From Methylibium sp035476815 (GTDB taxonomy: Bacteria > Pseudomonadota > Gammaproteobacteria > Burkholderiales > Burkholderiaceae_C), in the NCBI GenBank assembly GCA_035476815.1, contig DATILD010000103.1, forward strand, positions 32,696 to 96,695: a stretch of 64,000 nucleotides of DNA. The letters run 5' to 3'. Below the pieces are notes generated by a model, which saw only the letters and a program-made list of their open reading frames with translations, made no database searches and was not told the DNA's origin. Positions within the stretch are counted from its first letter, which is position 1, and each line of letters opens with the position of its first letter. This document shows, one piece after another, positions 21,439 through 29,237 of this stretch. The translations under genes and the position numbers were made by a program.

Positions 21439-21465
21439 GGCCTGCGCGCCCGGGCCGCGCAGGCC
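21439..21465. terminator. Stem-loop between convergent DUF2726 and ftsY genes
   Basis: GGCCTGCGCG (21439-21448) and CGCGCAGGCC (21456-21465) form a perfect 10-bp stem with a 7-nt loop in the gap between two convergent genes. There is no T-tract, so it is a candidate bidirectional (possibly Rho-assisted) end rather than a textbook terminator. Confidence 0.55.
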
Positions 21466-22518
21466 CTAACCGAGCAGCGCCTGCGCGAACTCGCGCGCGC
21501 TGAAGGTCTCGAGATCCTCGAGCTGCTCGCCCACGCCGATGAAGTAGACCGCCACCGGCCGCTCGGCACGCCGTTCGCGAGCCCACAGCGCGATCGCGGC
21601 CAGCACGCCGCCCTTGGCGGTGCCGTCGAGCTTGGTGACGACCAGCCCGGTCAGGCCCAGCGCGGCGTCGAAGGCCTGCACCTGCGCCAGCGCGTTCTGG
21701 CCGGTGTTGCCGTCGATCACCAGCAGCACCTCGTGCGGCGCGCCGGGCAGCGCCTTGCCGAGCGTACGGTGCAGCTTCTTCAACTCCTCCATCAGGTGCA
21801 GCTGGGTCGGCAGGCGCCCGGCGGTGTCGGCGATGACGACCTCGCAACCGCGCGCCTGCGCGGCGCGCACCGCGTCGAAGCACACCGCCGATGGGTCGCC
21901 ACCGGCCTGGCTGACGATCTCGACCTCCTGGCGGCCACTCGTGCTGCGCGCGTCGGCGCGGTCGGCCCACACCATCAGCTGCTCGCGCGCCGCCGCGCGG
22001 AAGGTGTCGGCGGCGGCCAGCAGCACGCGCACGCCGCCGTCGGCCAGATGGCGCGTGAGCTTGCCGATGCTGGTGGTCTTGCCGGCGCCGTTGACGCCGG
22101 CGACCATGATCACGGTCGGCGGCTCGCCCAGTTCAATCGGACGTTCGAGCGGTGCGAGCAACTCGGTCACCGCGTCGGCGAGCAGCGCCTTCACCGCGGC
22201 AGGCTCGGTGGCGCGGCTCTCCTTGACGCGGCGCTTCAGGTCGGCGAGCAGGTACTCGGTCGCCCGCACGCCGGCGTCGGCCATCAGCAGCGCGGCCTCG
22301 AGCTCCTCGTAGAGCGCGTCGTCGATGCGGGTGCCGGTGAAGACCTGCGCGATGCCCGAGCCGGTGCGCTGCAGCCCGGCCTTCAGCCGCGCCACCCACG
22401 AACGGCGTTCGGGGACCGGCGCGGTGGCCGCGGACTCGGGGGCGGTGGGGGGGACGGCCGGCGTCGGCGCGGCCTCGGGCGGCGCGGCGGGCGCCTTCCG
22501 TTTGAAGAAGCTGAACAT
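21466..22518 (-). CDS. ftsY: FtsY, signal recognition particle receptor
   Basis: The membrane-associated SRP receptor GTPase. The 350 residues begin MFSFFKRKAP, an amphipathic/basic membrane-targeting start, then a short Ala/Pro-rich acidic-poor linker, the N domain (FTGTRIDDALYEELEAALLM) and the G domain with GVNGAGKTTSIGKLTRHL, DTAGRLPTQLHLM and TKLDGTAKGG. The A domain is short compared with E. coli FtsY, as is common in this group. Confidence 0.97.
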   Translation of the reverse strand: MFSFFKRKAPAAPPEAAPTPAVPPTAPESAATAPVPERRSWVARLKAGLQRTGSGIAQVFTGTRIDDALYEELEAALLMADAGVRATEYLLADLKRRVKESRATEPAAVKALLADAVTELLAPLERPIELGEPPTVIMVAGVNGAGKTTSIGKLTRHLADGGVRVLLAAADTFRAAAREQLMVWADRADARSTSGRQEVEIVSQAGGDPSAVCFDAVRAAQARGCEVVIADTAGRLPTQLHLMEELKKLHRTLGKALPGAPHEVLLVIDGNTGQNALAQVQAFDAALGLTGLVVTKLDGTAKGGVLAAIALWARERRAERPVAVYFIGVGEQLEDLETFSAREFAQALLG

Positions 22519-22629
22519 CTGCGCCGGATTCTAGGGACCCGCCGCGCTCCCTAGGTTCCAGGCTCGCCGGGTCTGGCGGCGCGCGGTGGCAGGGCCTGTA
22601 ATGCAGCCTTCGCCGCCACGGAGAGCGCC

Positions 22630-23436
22630 ATGGCCACTGTCCGCTTCAGCCCCGCCCTGCGGGCCGAGTACGAGCAGCTGTTCAACACCTGCGAGATCCG
22701 GCCCGAGCGCGCGGCCCAGGTCGAGTCGGCGATGCAGCGCGTGCTCGCCCCGGCCGACCGCTACCGCGCGGCCGAGGCCTCGAGCGGCGTGCCCTGGTAC
22801 TTCATCGCGGTGGTGCACCAGATGGAGTCGAGCGGCCGCTTCGATCGCCACCTGCACAACGGCGATCCGCTGACCGCCCGCACCCGCCAGGTGCCGGCCG
22901 GACGGCCGCGCACCGGCCACCCGCCGTTTGCCTGGGAAGACAGCGCGGTCGACGCCCTGGCGCTGCACCGCCTCGACGCCGCCACCGACTGGAGCCTGGG
23001 CAGCCTGCTCTACGAACTCGAGCGCTACAACGGCTTCGGTTACCGGCTCTACCACCCGGAGGTGCCGTCGCCCTATCTGTGGAGCTGGGGCCAGCACTAC
23101 AGCTCGGGCAAGTACGTCGCCGACGGCCGCTGGTCCGCGACCGCCGTCTCGGCCCAGTGCGGCGGCGCGACGCTGCTGCGACGGCTGGTCGAGCGCGGCC
23201 ATGTCGCCTTCGTCGACCAGCCGCCGCCGCCCGCCGACGCGGCACCGCTGATGGTCGCGTACGCGCGCCGCAAGCCCACGTCGGCGGCGGTGCTCGACCA
23301 GGCGCTGCGCCTGCAGCGCTGGCTCAACACCTTCCCGGGCATCTTCGTGAAGGTCGATGGCTGGCCGGGCGAGAAGACCTCCAACGCCTGGCGCCAGGTG
23401 ACGGGCCAGTACCTGCCGGGCGACCCGCGCGGCTGA
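22630..23436 (+). CDS. Lysozyme-like protein of unknown role
   Basis: A 268-residue protein without an obvious signal peptide. The segment WYFIAVVHQMESSGRFDRHL has the lysozyme/transglycosylase-type pattern with a candidate catalytic Glu in MESSG, followed by HNGDPLTARTRQVPAGRP and the aromatic stretch YNGFGYRLYHPEVPSPYLWS. The C-terminus (LDQALRLQRWLNTFPGIFVKVDGWPGEKTSNAW) resembles a peptidoglycan-binding repeat. It could be a peptidoglycan-active enzyme or a domesticated phage lysin. Translation probably starts at the ATG after GGAGAGC. The export route is not evident. Confidence 0.65.
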   Translation: MATVRFSPALRAEYEQLFNTCEIRPERAAQVESAMQRVLAPADRYRAAEASSGVPWYFIAVVHQMESSGRFDRHLHNGDPLTARTRQVPAGRPRTGHPPFAWEDSAVDALALHRLDAATDWSLGSLLYELERYNGFGYRLYHPEVPSPYLWSWGQHYSSGKYVADGRWSATAVSAQCGGATLLRRLVERGHVAFVDQPPPPADAAPLMVAYARRKPTSAAVLDQALRLQRWLNTFPGIFVKVDGWPGEKTSNAWRQVTGQYLPGDPRG

Positions 23437-23458
23437 GCGCGGCACTAGACTCCCGCGC

Positions 23459-24058
23459 GTGACGACGCGACCGACCGCCCCCCCGCGCCACCGCGGCCCG
23501 CCGGGCGAGGTGCGCCTGATCGGCGGGCAGTGGAAGCGCAGCAAGCTGCCGGTGCCCTCGCGCGAGGGCCTGCGGCCGACGCCGGACCGCGTGCGCGAGA
23601 CGCTCTACAACTGGCTCGGCCAAGACCTGACCGGCTGGCGCTGTCTCGACGCCTTTGCCGGCAGCGGCGCCCTCGGCTTCGAGGCGGCCTCGCGCGGCGC
23701 GGCCGAGGTCGTGCTGCTCGAGCGCGACGCGGCGCTCGCCGCCGGGCTGCGGGCGGTCCAGGCGCGCCTCGGCGCGGCGGCGGTGCGGGTCGAGTGCACC
23801 GACGCGCTGGCCTGGATGGCGCGCCACCCGGGCGGCGGCTTCGACCTGGTGCTGCTCGACCCGCCCTTCGGCGCCGGCCTGCACGAGGCCGCGATCGCCG
23901 CCGCCGCGCCGCTGGTCGCGGCGGGCGGCTGGGTCTACGTCGAGGCCGACCGCGCGCTGGACGCCGACCGCTGCGCGGCGCACGGCCTGGCGCCGCACCG
24001 CCATGCGCGCGCCGGGCTGGTCCATGCCCACCTGCTACGGGCCGGCGCCGCCCCGTAA
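23459..24058 (+). CDS. rsmD: RsmD, 16S rRNA m2G966 methyltransferase
   Basis: Methylates N2 of G966 in 16S rRNA with SAM. The 199-residue protein starts with GTG and shows the family sequence EVRLIGGQWKRSKLPVP, PTPDRVRETLYNWLG, the SAM-binding CLDAFAGSGALGFEAASRGA and the catalytic motif VLLDPPFGAG. It lies immediately upstream of coaD, a common pairing. Length is typical. Confidence 0.95.
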   Translation: MTTRPTAPPRHRGPPGEVRLIGGQWKRSKLPVPSREGLRPTPDRVRETLYNWLGQDLTGWRCLDAFAGSGALGFEAASRGAAEVVLLERDAALAAGLRAVQARLGAAAVRVECTDALAWMARHPGGGFDLVLLDPPFGAGLHEAAIAAAAPLVAAGGWVYVEADRALDADRCAAHGLAPHRHARAGLVHAHLLRAGAAP

Positions 24059-24091
24059 ACTGCGGCCGACCGCCCGCCGAAAGTCCGCGCC

Positions 24092-24592
24092 GTGCCAGCC
24101 GCCCCCCGCCTGATCGCCGTCTACCCCGGCACCTTCGATCCGATGACCCTCGGTCACCAGGACCTGATGAAGCGTGCCTGCACGCTGTTCCCGAAGCTGG
24201 TGCTGGCGGTGGCGGCCGGACACCACAAGCGCACGATGTTCAGCATCGCCGAGCGCCTGGAGATCGCCACCGAGCTGGCCGCGCCCTACCCCAACGTCGA
24301 GGTGGTCGCGTTCCGCGGCCTGTTGCGGGACTTCGTCGTCGAGTGCGGCGGCCGCGTCGTGGTGCGCGGCCTGCGCGCGGTCAGTGACTTCGAGTACGAG
24401 TTCCAGATGGCCGGCATGAACCGCCAGCTGATGCCCGACGTCGAGACGGTGTTCCTGACCCCCTCGGACCAGTACCAGTTCATCAGCGGCACCTTCGTGC
24501 GCGAGATTGCCAGCCTCGGCGGTGATGTCTCCAAGTTCGTGGCACCCTCGGTGCTCCGACGGCTGCAGGAACGGGTGAGCCAGAACACCTGA
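24092..24592 (+). CDS. coaD: CoaD, phosphopantetheine adenylyltransferase
   Basis: Catalyses the penultimate step of coenzyme A synthesis (phosphopantetheine + ATP to dephospho-CoA). The 166-residue protein begins at a GTG and has the nucleotidyltransferase motif AVYPGTFDPMTLGHQDLM, GLRAVSDFEYEFQMAGMNR and the ISGTFVREIASLGGDVS signature near the C-terminus. It follows rsmD by 33 bp and precedes the ferredoxin gene by 7 bp, a conserved proteobacterial order. Confidence 0.97.
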   Translation: MPAAPRLIAVYPGTFDPMTLGHQDLMKRACTLFPKLVLAVAAGHHKRTMFSIAERLEIATELAAPYPNVEVVAFRGLLRDFVVECGGRVVVRGLRAVSDFEYEFQMAGMNRQLMPDVETVFLTPSDQYQFISGTFVREIASLGGDVSKFVAPSVLRRLQERVSQNT

Positions 24593-24599
24593 GACCGCG

Positions 24600-24887
24600 A
24601 TGGCGCTGAAGATCACCGAAGACTGCATCAACTGCGACGTCTGCGAGCCCGAGTGCCCCAACCAGGCGATCTCGCTCGGGCCGGAGATCTACGTCATCGA
24701 CCCGCGCCGCTGCACCGAATGCGTGGGGCACTTCGACGAGCCGCAGTGCGTGCAGGTCTGCCCGGTCGCCTGCATCCCCAAGGACTCGGCCCACCCCGAG
24801 ACGCAACCCATGCTGTGGGCCAAGTTCCGGCAGCTCATCGCCGCGGCGTCGTCGCCCGCGCCGGGCGTCGGTCACGACGTGAACTGA
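24600..24887 (+). CDS. YfhL-type 2[4Fe-4S] ferredoxin
   Basis: A 95-residue electron carrier with two cluster-binding motifs: CINCDVCEPECPNQAI for the first and CTECVGHFDEPQCVQVCPVAC for the second, with the extended cysteine spacing of Alvin/YfhL ferredoxins. It is 7 bp after coaD and probably co-transcribed. Its last 53 bp overlap the end of the convergent DUF4124-like gene. Confidence 0.95.
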   Translation: MALKITEDCINCDVCEPECPNQAISLGPEIYVIDPRRCTECVGHFDEPQCVQVCPVACIPKDSAHPETQPMLWAKFRQLIAAASSPAPGVGHDVN

Positions 24888-25203
24888 GCGCCGCCGGCGC
24901 ATCGGCCGGGCCCTGCGGCCGCGCGCCAATCGACACGGCTGGGCCCGGCCGCCACGCGGCCTCGGAGCGCCGGCGCTCGTGTTCGAGCGCGGCCGCGAGG
25001 CGCGCGTCGCGTCGTGCCACCGCCTCGCCTTCGCGCCGCTCGACGGCGGCGCGCGGATCGGCCGCCGCGACGGCCTGGCCGCCGGCGCAGGGGACATCCG
25101 AATAGCGACGGCCGTCAGGCCCGCAGCGATAGATGGCGCCGGCCTGCGCCAGGCCCGGCAGCGCAGCGAGCGCGAGGGCCTGCAGCAGCACGCGCCGCTC
25201 CAT
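24835..25203 (-). CDS. Exported DUF4124-like small protein
   Basis: A 122-residue protein with a signal peptide (ALALAALPGLAQAGA, cleavage near residue 23) followed by YRCGPDGRRYSDVPCAGGQ, the pattern of DUF4124 proteins, then a charged Arg/Ala-rich, probably helical region. Function unknown; family members are periplasmic or secreted. The ATG overlaps the pth stop as TGATG. Its C-terminal coding end overlaps the convergent ferredoxin gene. Confidence 0.7.
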   Translation of the reverse strand: MERRVLLQALALAALPGLAQAGAIYRCGPDGRRYSDVPCAGGQAVAAADPRAAVERREGEAVARRDARLAAALEHERRRSEAAWRPGPAVSIGARPQGPADAPAALSSRRDRRPARATTPRR

Positions 25204-25859
25204 CACACGGCCCCGTCGCGCGCCGGGGCGGGCGCGGTGGCGATGTCAGCGACGGCCGCGGCCGGCCGCGGCGGCTTGGGTCGCGGCGGCTTGCTGGTGT
25301 GGATGGCCGCGGTGGCGCGCGCCATCTCGCCGGCCCGCAGCGCGTCGAGTGCACCGAGCGCACGCGTGAGCGAGGCCTCGATCGCCTCGCGCTGCTCGGC
25401 CATGGGCCGGCCCAGCACGTAGTTCACGACCTCGGCCTTGACGCCCGGGTGGCCGATGCCGATGCGCAGCCGCCAGTAGTCGGCCGAGCCGAGCTGCGCG
25501 TGGATGTCGCGCAGGCCGTTGTGGCCGGCGTGCCCGCCGCCCTGCTTGAGCTTGATCTCGCCCGGCGGCAGGTCGAGTTCGTCGTGCGCGACCAGGATCT
25601 CGTCCGGCGCGATCTTGTAGAAGCGCGCCAGCGCGCCAACCGCCTTGCCCGACAGGTTCATGAAGGTCTGCGGCTCCAGCAGCCACAGCGGCCCGGCCGG
25701 CCCGTTCACGCGCGCCACCAGGCCGTGGTAGCCGCGCTCGGCCGCCAGCGACGCCTTCAGCTGGCGCGCGACGGCGTCGATCCACCAGAAGCCGGCGTTA
25801 TGCCGCGTCGCTTCGTATTCCGCACCCGGGTTGCCGAGGCCGACCATCATTCGAATCAT
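25203..25859 (-). CDS. pth: Pth, peptidyl-tRNA hydrolase
   Basis: Hydrolyses peptidyl-tRNA released by stalled ribosomes. The 218-residue sequence has MVGLGNPGAEYEATRHNAGF (with the catalytic His), PQTFMNLSGKAV, VAHDELDLPPGEIKLKQGGG and GHNGLRDIHAQLGSADYWRL. The C-terminal ~35 residues are a Pro/Ala/Lys tail beyond the usual end. It follows rplY by 105 bp including a hairpin; the rplY-pth order is conserved. Confidence 0.97.
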   Translation of the reverse strand: MIRMMVGLGNPGAEYEATRHNAGFWWIDAVARQLKASLAAERGYHGLVARVNGPAGPLWLLEPQTFMNLSGKAVGALARFYKIAPDEILVAHDELDLPPGEIKLKQGGGHAGHNGLRDIHAQLGSADYWRLRIGIGHPGVKAEVVNYVLGRPMAEQREAIEASLTRALGALDALRAGEMARATAAIHTSKPPRPKPPRPAAAVADIATAPAPARDGAV

Positions 25860-25920
25860 GGCCGGATTATCGCGAGCCCCTCGCGACGCGCGACGCCCCG
25901 AAGGACGCCCCCGAAAGCAC

Positions 25921-25944
25921 GAAGCCCCGCCGGAGCGGGGCTTC
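25921..25944 (-). terminator. Stem-loop after rplY
   Basis: GAAGCCCCGC and GCGGGGCTTC form a perfect 10-bp stem with a 4-nt loop, 20 bp after the rplY stop. On the minus strand only a short interrupted T stretch follows, so termination may be partial and pth may receive read-through. Confidence 0.65.
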
Positions 25945-25964
25945 GCGGGGCCGGGGCGAACGGC

Positions 25965-26609
25965 TTACTTCTTGTTCTGCTTCTCGGTCTTCTTGGCCTT
26001 GGTCGGCGCGGCCTTGGCGACCGGCGCCACGACCTCGGGCTGGGCCTCCTCGGCGGCCGGGTTCACCACGGTGGCGATCACCGGGTTCTTCTTGCCGCGC
26101 AGCACGACCTTGATGCCGGCCTCGAGCTTGATGTCGTTGACGTGCAGCGACTGGCCCTTGGCCAGGCCCGACAGGTCGACCGCCAGGTACTCCGGCAGCT
26201 TGGAGGCCAGGCACTCGATCTCGATCTCGGTGACGACATGCGACACCAGGCACTTGTCGACCTTGACGGCCGGCGCGTTCTCTTCGCCGCTGAAGTGCAG
26301 CGGCACCTTCTTCTGGATGCGGGTGGTGGCGTCGACACGCTGGAAGTCGACGTGCAGCACCTGCGGCTTGTAGGCGTGCATCTGCACGTCGCGCAGCAGC
26401 ACCTGCTGGCTCTGGCCGGCGAGTTCCATGTCGAGCAGCGAGGAGTGGAAGGCCTCCTTCTTCAGCGCGTGGAACAGCGCGTTGTGGTCGAGCTCGACCA
26501 TCACCGGCGTGCCGGCACCGTAGACGATGCCCGGGACCTTGCCCGAGACGCGCAGGCGGCGGCTCGCTCCGGTCCCCTGCAGTTCGCGCGGATAAGCGAC
26601 GAATTTCAT
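25965..26609 (-). CDS. rplY: Ribosomal protein bL25 (CTC form)
   Basis: Binds 5S rRNA in the large subunit. The 214-residue form is the long TL5/CTC type: an L25 domain (SGKVPGIVYGAGTPVMVELD, HVDFQRVDATTRIQKKVPLH) plus a C-terminal beta domain (LPEYLAVDLSGLAKGQSLHV) and a Lys-rich tail ending KKTEKQNKK. GGAGA precedes the ATG. It lies downstream of prs in the classical order. Confidence 0.96.
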   Translation of the reverse strand: MKFVAYPRELQGTGASRRLRVSGKVPGIVYGAGTPVMVELDHNALFHALKKEAFHSSLLDMELAGQSQQVLLRDVQMHAYKPQVLHVDFQRVDATTRIQKKVPLHFSGEENAPAVKVDKCLVSHVVTEIEIECLASKLPEYLAVDLSGLAKGQSLHVNDIKLEAGIKVVLRGKKNPVIATVVNPAAEEAQPEVVAPVAKAAPTKAKKTEKQNKK

Positions 26610-26695
26610 TGTGGTTTCTCCAAGAAGGAAGGCGCCCGCGACCAGGCACCCTGATGAACGCCCACGCGCCCCATGCGCACGGGCGGCGACACGGA

Positions 26696-27658
26696 TCAGA
26701 AGTTGTTGTTCTGCTCCGAGAAGAGGGAGGTGACCGACTCGCCGTCCGAGATGCGGCGAATGGTCTCGGCGAACAGGAAGGCCACCGACAGCTGGCGGAT
26801 CTTGTCGCTGCCCTTGGCCCCGGCCGCCAGCGGGATGGTGTTGGTGATCACCACCTCGTCGATCTGGGACTTCTTGATGCGCTCGATCGCCGGCCCCGAG
26901 AAGACGGGGTGGGTGCAGTAGGCATACACGCTCTTGGCGCCGCGCTCCTTCAGCACCTCGGCGGCCTTCACCAGCGTGCCCGCGGTGTCGATCATGTCGT
27001 CCATGATCACGCAGTTGCGGCCCTCGATGTCGCCAATGACGTGCATCACCTCGGACACGTTGTGCGTCGGACGGCGCTTGTCGATGATGGCCAGGTCGCA
27101 GTCGAGCTGCTTGGCCAGCGCGCGGGCGCGCACCACGCCGCCGACGTCGGGCGACACGACGATCAGGTCCTCGTAGCGCTTGCTCTTCAGGTCCGACAGC
27201 AGCACCGGCGAGGCGTAGATGTTGTCGACCGGGATGTCGAAGAAGCCCTGGATCTGGTCGGCGTGCAGGTCCATCGTCAGCACGCGGTTGACGCCGACCG
27301 CCTCGAGCATGTTGGCGACCACCTTGGCCGAGATCGGCACGCGCGTCGAACGCGGCCGGCGGTCCTGGCGCGCATAACCGAAGTAGGGGATCACCGCGGT
27401 GATGCGCCCGGCCGACGCGCGCTTGAGCGCATCGACCATGATGAAGAGCTCCATCAGGCTCTCGTTCGTGGGCGCGCAGGTCGGCTGCACCACGAACACG
27501 TCACGGGCCCGCACGTTCTGCTGGATCTCGACCGTGACCTCGCCGTCCGAGAAGCGGCCGACCGCCGCGCGACCGAGATCGATGCCGAGCTGGGCGGCGA
27601 TCTCCTGGGCCAGCGCCGGGTTGGCGTTGCCGGTGAAGAGCACGGTGTTGGCAAGCAT
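26696..27658 (-). CDS. prs: Prs, ribose-phosphate pyrophosphokinase
   Basis: Makes PRPP from ribose-5-phosphate and ATP for nucleotide, His and Trp synthesis. The 320 residues show FTGNANPALAQEIAAQLGI, PYFGYARQDRRPRSTRVPIS, VVSPDVGGVVRARALAKQLD and the PRPP loop VIMDDMIDTAGTLV. The ATG at 27658 is chosen because an upstream in-frame ATG (27694) lies inside the tRNA-Gln terminator hairpin. No strong Shine-Dalgarno is visible. Expression may depend partly on read-through from tRNA-Gln. Confidence 0.97.
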   Translation of the reverse strand: MLANTVLFTGNANPALAQEIAAQLGIDLGRAAVGRFSDGEVTVEIQQNVRARDVFVVQPTCAPTNESLMELFIMVDALKRASAGRITAVIPYFGYARQDRRPRSTRVPISAKVVANMLEAVGVNRVLTMDLHADQIQGFFDIPVDNIYASPVLLSDLKSKRYEDLIVVSPDVGGVVRARALAKQLDCDLAIIDKRRPTHNVSEVMHVIGDIEGRNCVIMDDMIDTAGTLVKAAEVLKERGAKSVYAYCTHPVFSGPAIERIKKSQIDEVVITNTIPLAAGAKGSDKIRQLSVAFLFAETIRRISDGESVTSLFSEQNNNF

Positions 27659-27685
27659 CACGCGTCCGGAGGAGAAAGGCCGTTC

Positions 27686-27717
27686 AAAAAGCATGGCGCC
27701 CGGTGCGGGCGCCATGC
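27686..27717 (-). terminator. Intrinsic terminator after tRNA-Gln
   Basis: On the minus strand an 11-bp GC-rich stem (GCATGGCGCCC paired with GGGCGCCATGC) is followed by TTTTT (plus-strand A at 27686-27690). It lies 13 bp after the tRNA CCA end and 28 bp before the prs start. Confidence 0.88.
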
Positions 27718-27729
27718 GGGGCATTGATT

Positions 27730-27806
27730 TGGCAGGGGAGGAAGGACTCGAACCCTCGCATGTCGGAATCAAAATCCGATGCCTTGACCAACTTGGCGAC
27801 TCCCCT
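27730..27806 (-). tRNA. tRNA-Gln (anticodon TTG)
   Basis: A 77-nt cloverleaf with encoded CCA. The acceptor AGGGGAG pairs with CTCCCCT. The anticodon stem TCGGA/TCCGA encloses the loop TTTTGAT, giving anticodon TTG. The T-arm contains GGTTCGAGTCC. It sits between ispE and prs, the standard position in betaproteobacteria. Confidence 0.97.
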
Positions 27807-27864
27807 ACACAGGACCCGGCCGGCTTGCGCCGCCCGTGCCCTCGAAACCTCGGCTGCCGCCCGA

Positions 27865-28731
27865 TCAGTCTTGCGCCCAATCGGCCAGCGGATGCCGGCT
27901 CAAACCCCGGCAAGTCCGACCGGTCCACGCACCGGGAAGCGGCATCGCTTCGACCCGGTCGCGCGGCGCGCGGTCGGCGGCGCCGGCTTCCGCAAACACC
28001 GCGCTGCCCGAGCCCGTCATGCGGCTTGCGCCGAAGCGGGCTTGCAGCAGCGCCAGGGCCTCGCTCACTTCGCTGCTGTAGCCCTCCGCGGGGGCTTGCA
28101 GGTCGTTGCGGCCAAACCCAAGGGGGTCTGCAAGAAAGTCCAAGATTGTAGCAGCAGGCGTGTTCCTGACCAAGGTCGGGCTGCCGAAGATCGCGGCGGT
28201 CGGCACCGCGACGGCCGGCTTGAGCACCGCCCACCAGCGCAGCGGCAGCTCGACCGGCGTGAGGCGCTCGCCGATGCCCTCGACCCAGGCGTTGTGCCCG
28301 CCGAGGAAGAACGGCACGTCGGCGCCGAGCTTCAGGCCCAGCCCGAGCAGCCGCGCGAGCGGCCAGTGCAGCTCCCACAGCCGGTTCAATGCCAGCAGCG
28401 TGCTGGCGGCATCCGAACTGCCGCCGCCGAGACCCGCGCCCCAAGGCACGCGCTTGTCGATCGAGAGGTCTACGCCCAAGGCCGTGCCGCTCTCGGCCTG
28501 CAGCAGCCGGGCGGCGCGCAGGCACAGGTCGTCGGCCGGCAGTGCGACGCCGAGGTCGTGCCGGGCCAGCCGTCCATCGCCGCGCCGCTCGAAGTGCAGC
28601 GTGTCGCACCAGTCGATCAGCGCGAACGCCGACTGCAGCAGGTGGTAGCCGTCGTCGCGCCGACCGACGACGTGCAGGAACAGGTTCAGCTTGGCCGGCG
28701 CCGGGACGTCGTGGAGCACGGCGAGGCTCAT
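27865..28731 (-). CDS. ispE: IspE, 4-diphosphocytidyl-2-C-methyl-D-erythritol kinase
   Basis: A GHMP kinase of the MEP isoprenoid pathway. The 288 residues contain PAPAKLNLFLHVVGRRDDGY (substrate site), the ATP-binding VPWGAGLGGGSSDAASTLLA and the C-terminal MTGSGSAVFAEAG. It overlaps the lolB stop by 4 bp (ATGA) and is followed by tRNA-Gln. Confidence 0.97.
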   Translation of the reverse strand: MSLAVLHDVPAPAKLNLFLHVVGRRDDGYHLLQSAFALIDWCDTLHFERRGDGRLARHDLGVALPADDLCLRAARLLQAESGTALGVDLSIDKRVPWGAGLGGGSSDAASTLLALNRLWELHWPLARLLGLGLKLGADVPFFLGGHNAWVEGIGERLTPVELPLRWWAVLKPAVAVPTAAIFGSPTLVRNTPAATILDFLADPLGFGRNDLQAPAEGYSSEVSEALALLQARFGASRMTGSGSAVFAEAGAADRAPRDRVEAMPLPGAWTGRTCRGLSRHPLADWAQD

Positions 28732-29237
28732 CGCACCGCACCGTCGAGCTTGACGCGCACCGTCACCGCCGGCGGCGCGCTGCGCTGCGCGAGCACCCAG
28801 CCTTCGGTGCGGCGCGACAGGTCGACCGACCAGCCGAGCTGCTCGAAGCCCGCCGGGGTCGGCGCGCTGCCGGCGCCGGCCCAGGGCCGGCCGCGCAGCC
28901 AGTCGAACAGCGCGCTGATCGGCACCGACTCGCCGAGCGCGTCGTACGACAGACTGTCGAGATCAGGGTAGAGCCGCTCGCCGCCGCCCGAGCGCAGCCG
29001 CACGCGCTCGGCGCTCCAGTCGGCTTCGGCGGCGCCGGTGCCGAGCGGCGTCGTCAACACCAGCCGACCCCGGGTGGCGGAGCCGGCGAGCTCGAAGCCG
29101 GCACTGAAGGAGCGTCGGGCATCGCCCGCGACCTGCACCGCGATCCGCCCCTCGAAGCGCTCGCCGGGCGGCGGCAGCGACGCGCAGGCCGCGACGACCA
29201 GGCCGGCGGCCGCGACGCACCGTCGCGCCAGGATCAC
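28728..29237 (-). CDS. lolB: LolB, outer-membrane lipoprotein receptor
   Basis: Receives lipoproteins from LolA and inserts them in the outer membrane. The GTG at 29237 overlaps the upstream TPR gene stop as GTGA. It yields 169 residues with a lipoprotein signal (LVVAACASLPPP; lipidated Cys about residue 16), then FEGRIAVQVAGDARRSFSAG and YDALGESVPISALFDWLRGR, typical of LolB. The neighbouring ispE is the standard partner. Confidence 0.9.
   Translation of the reverse strand: MILARRCVAAAGLVVAACASLPPPGERFEGRIAVQVAGDARRSFSAGFELAGSATRGRLVLTTPLGTGAAEADWSAERVRLRSGGGERLYPDLDSLSYDALGESVPISALFDWLRGRPWAGAGSAPTPAGFEQLGWSVDLSRRTEGWVLAQRSAPPAVTVRVKLDGAVR

Noticed and set aside
27659..27694. Earlier prs start giving MLFERPFSSGRV
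   Set aside because: That ATG lies within the tRNA-Gln terminator hairpin, and the extension is not seen in Prs proteins.
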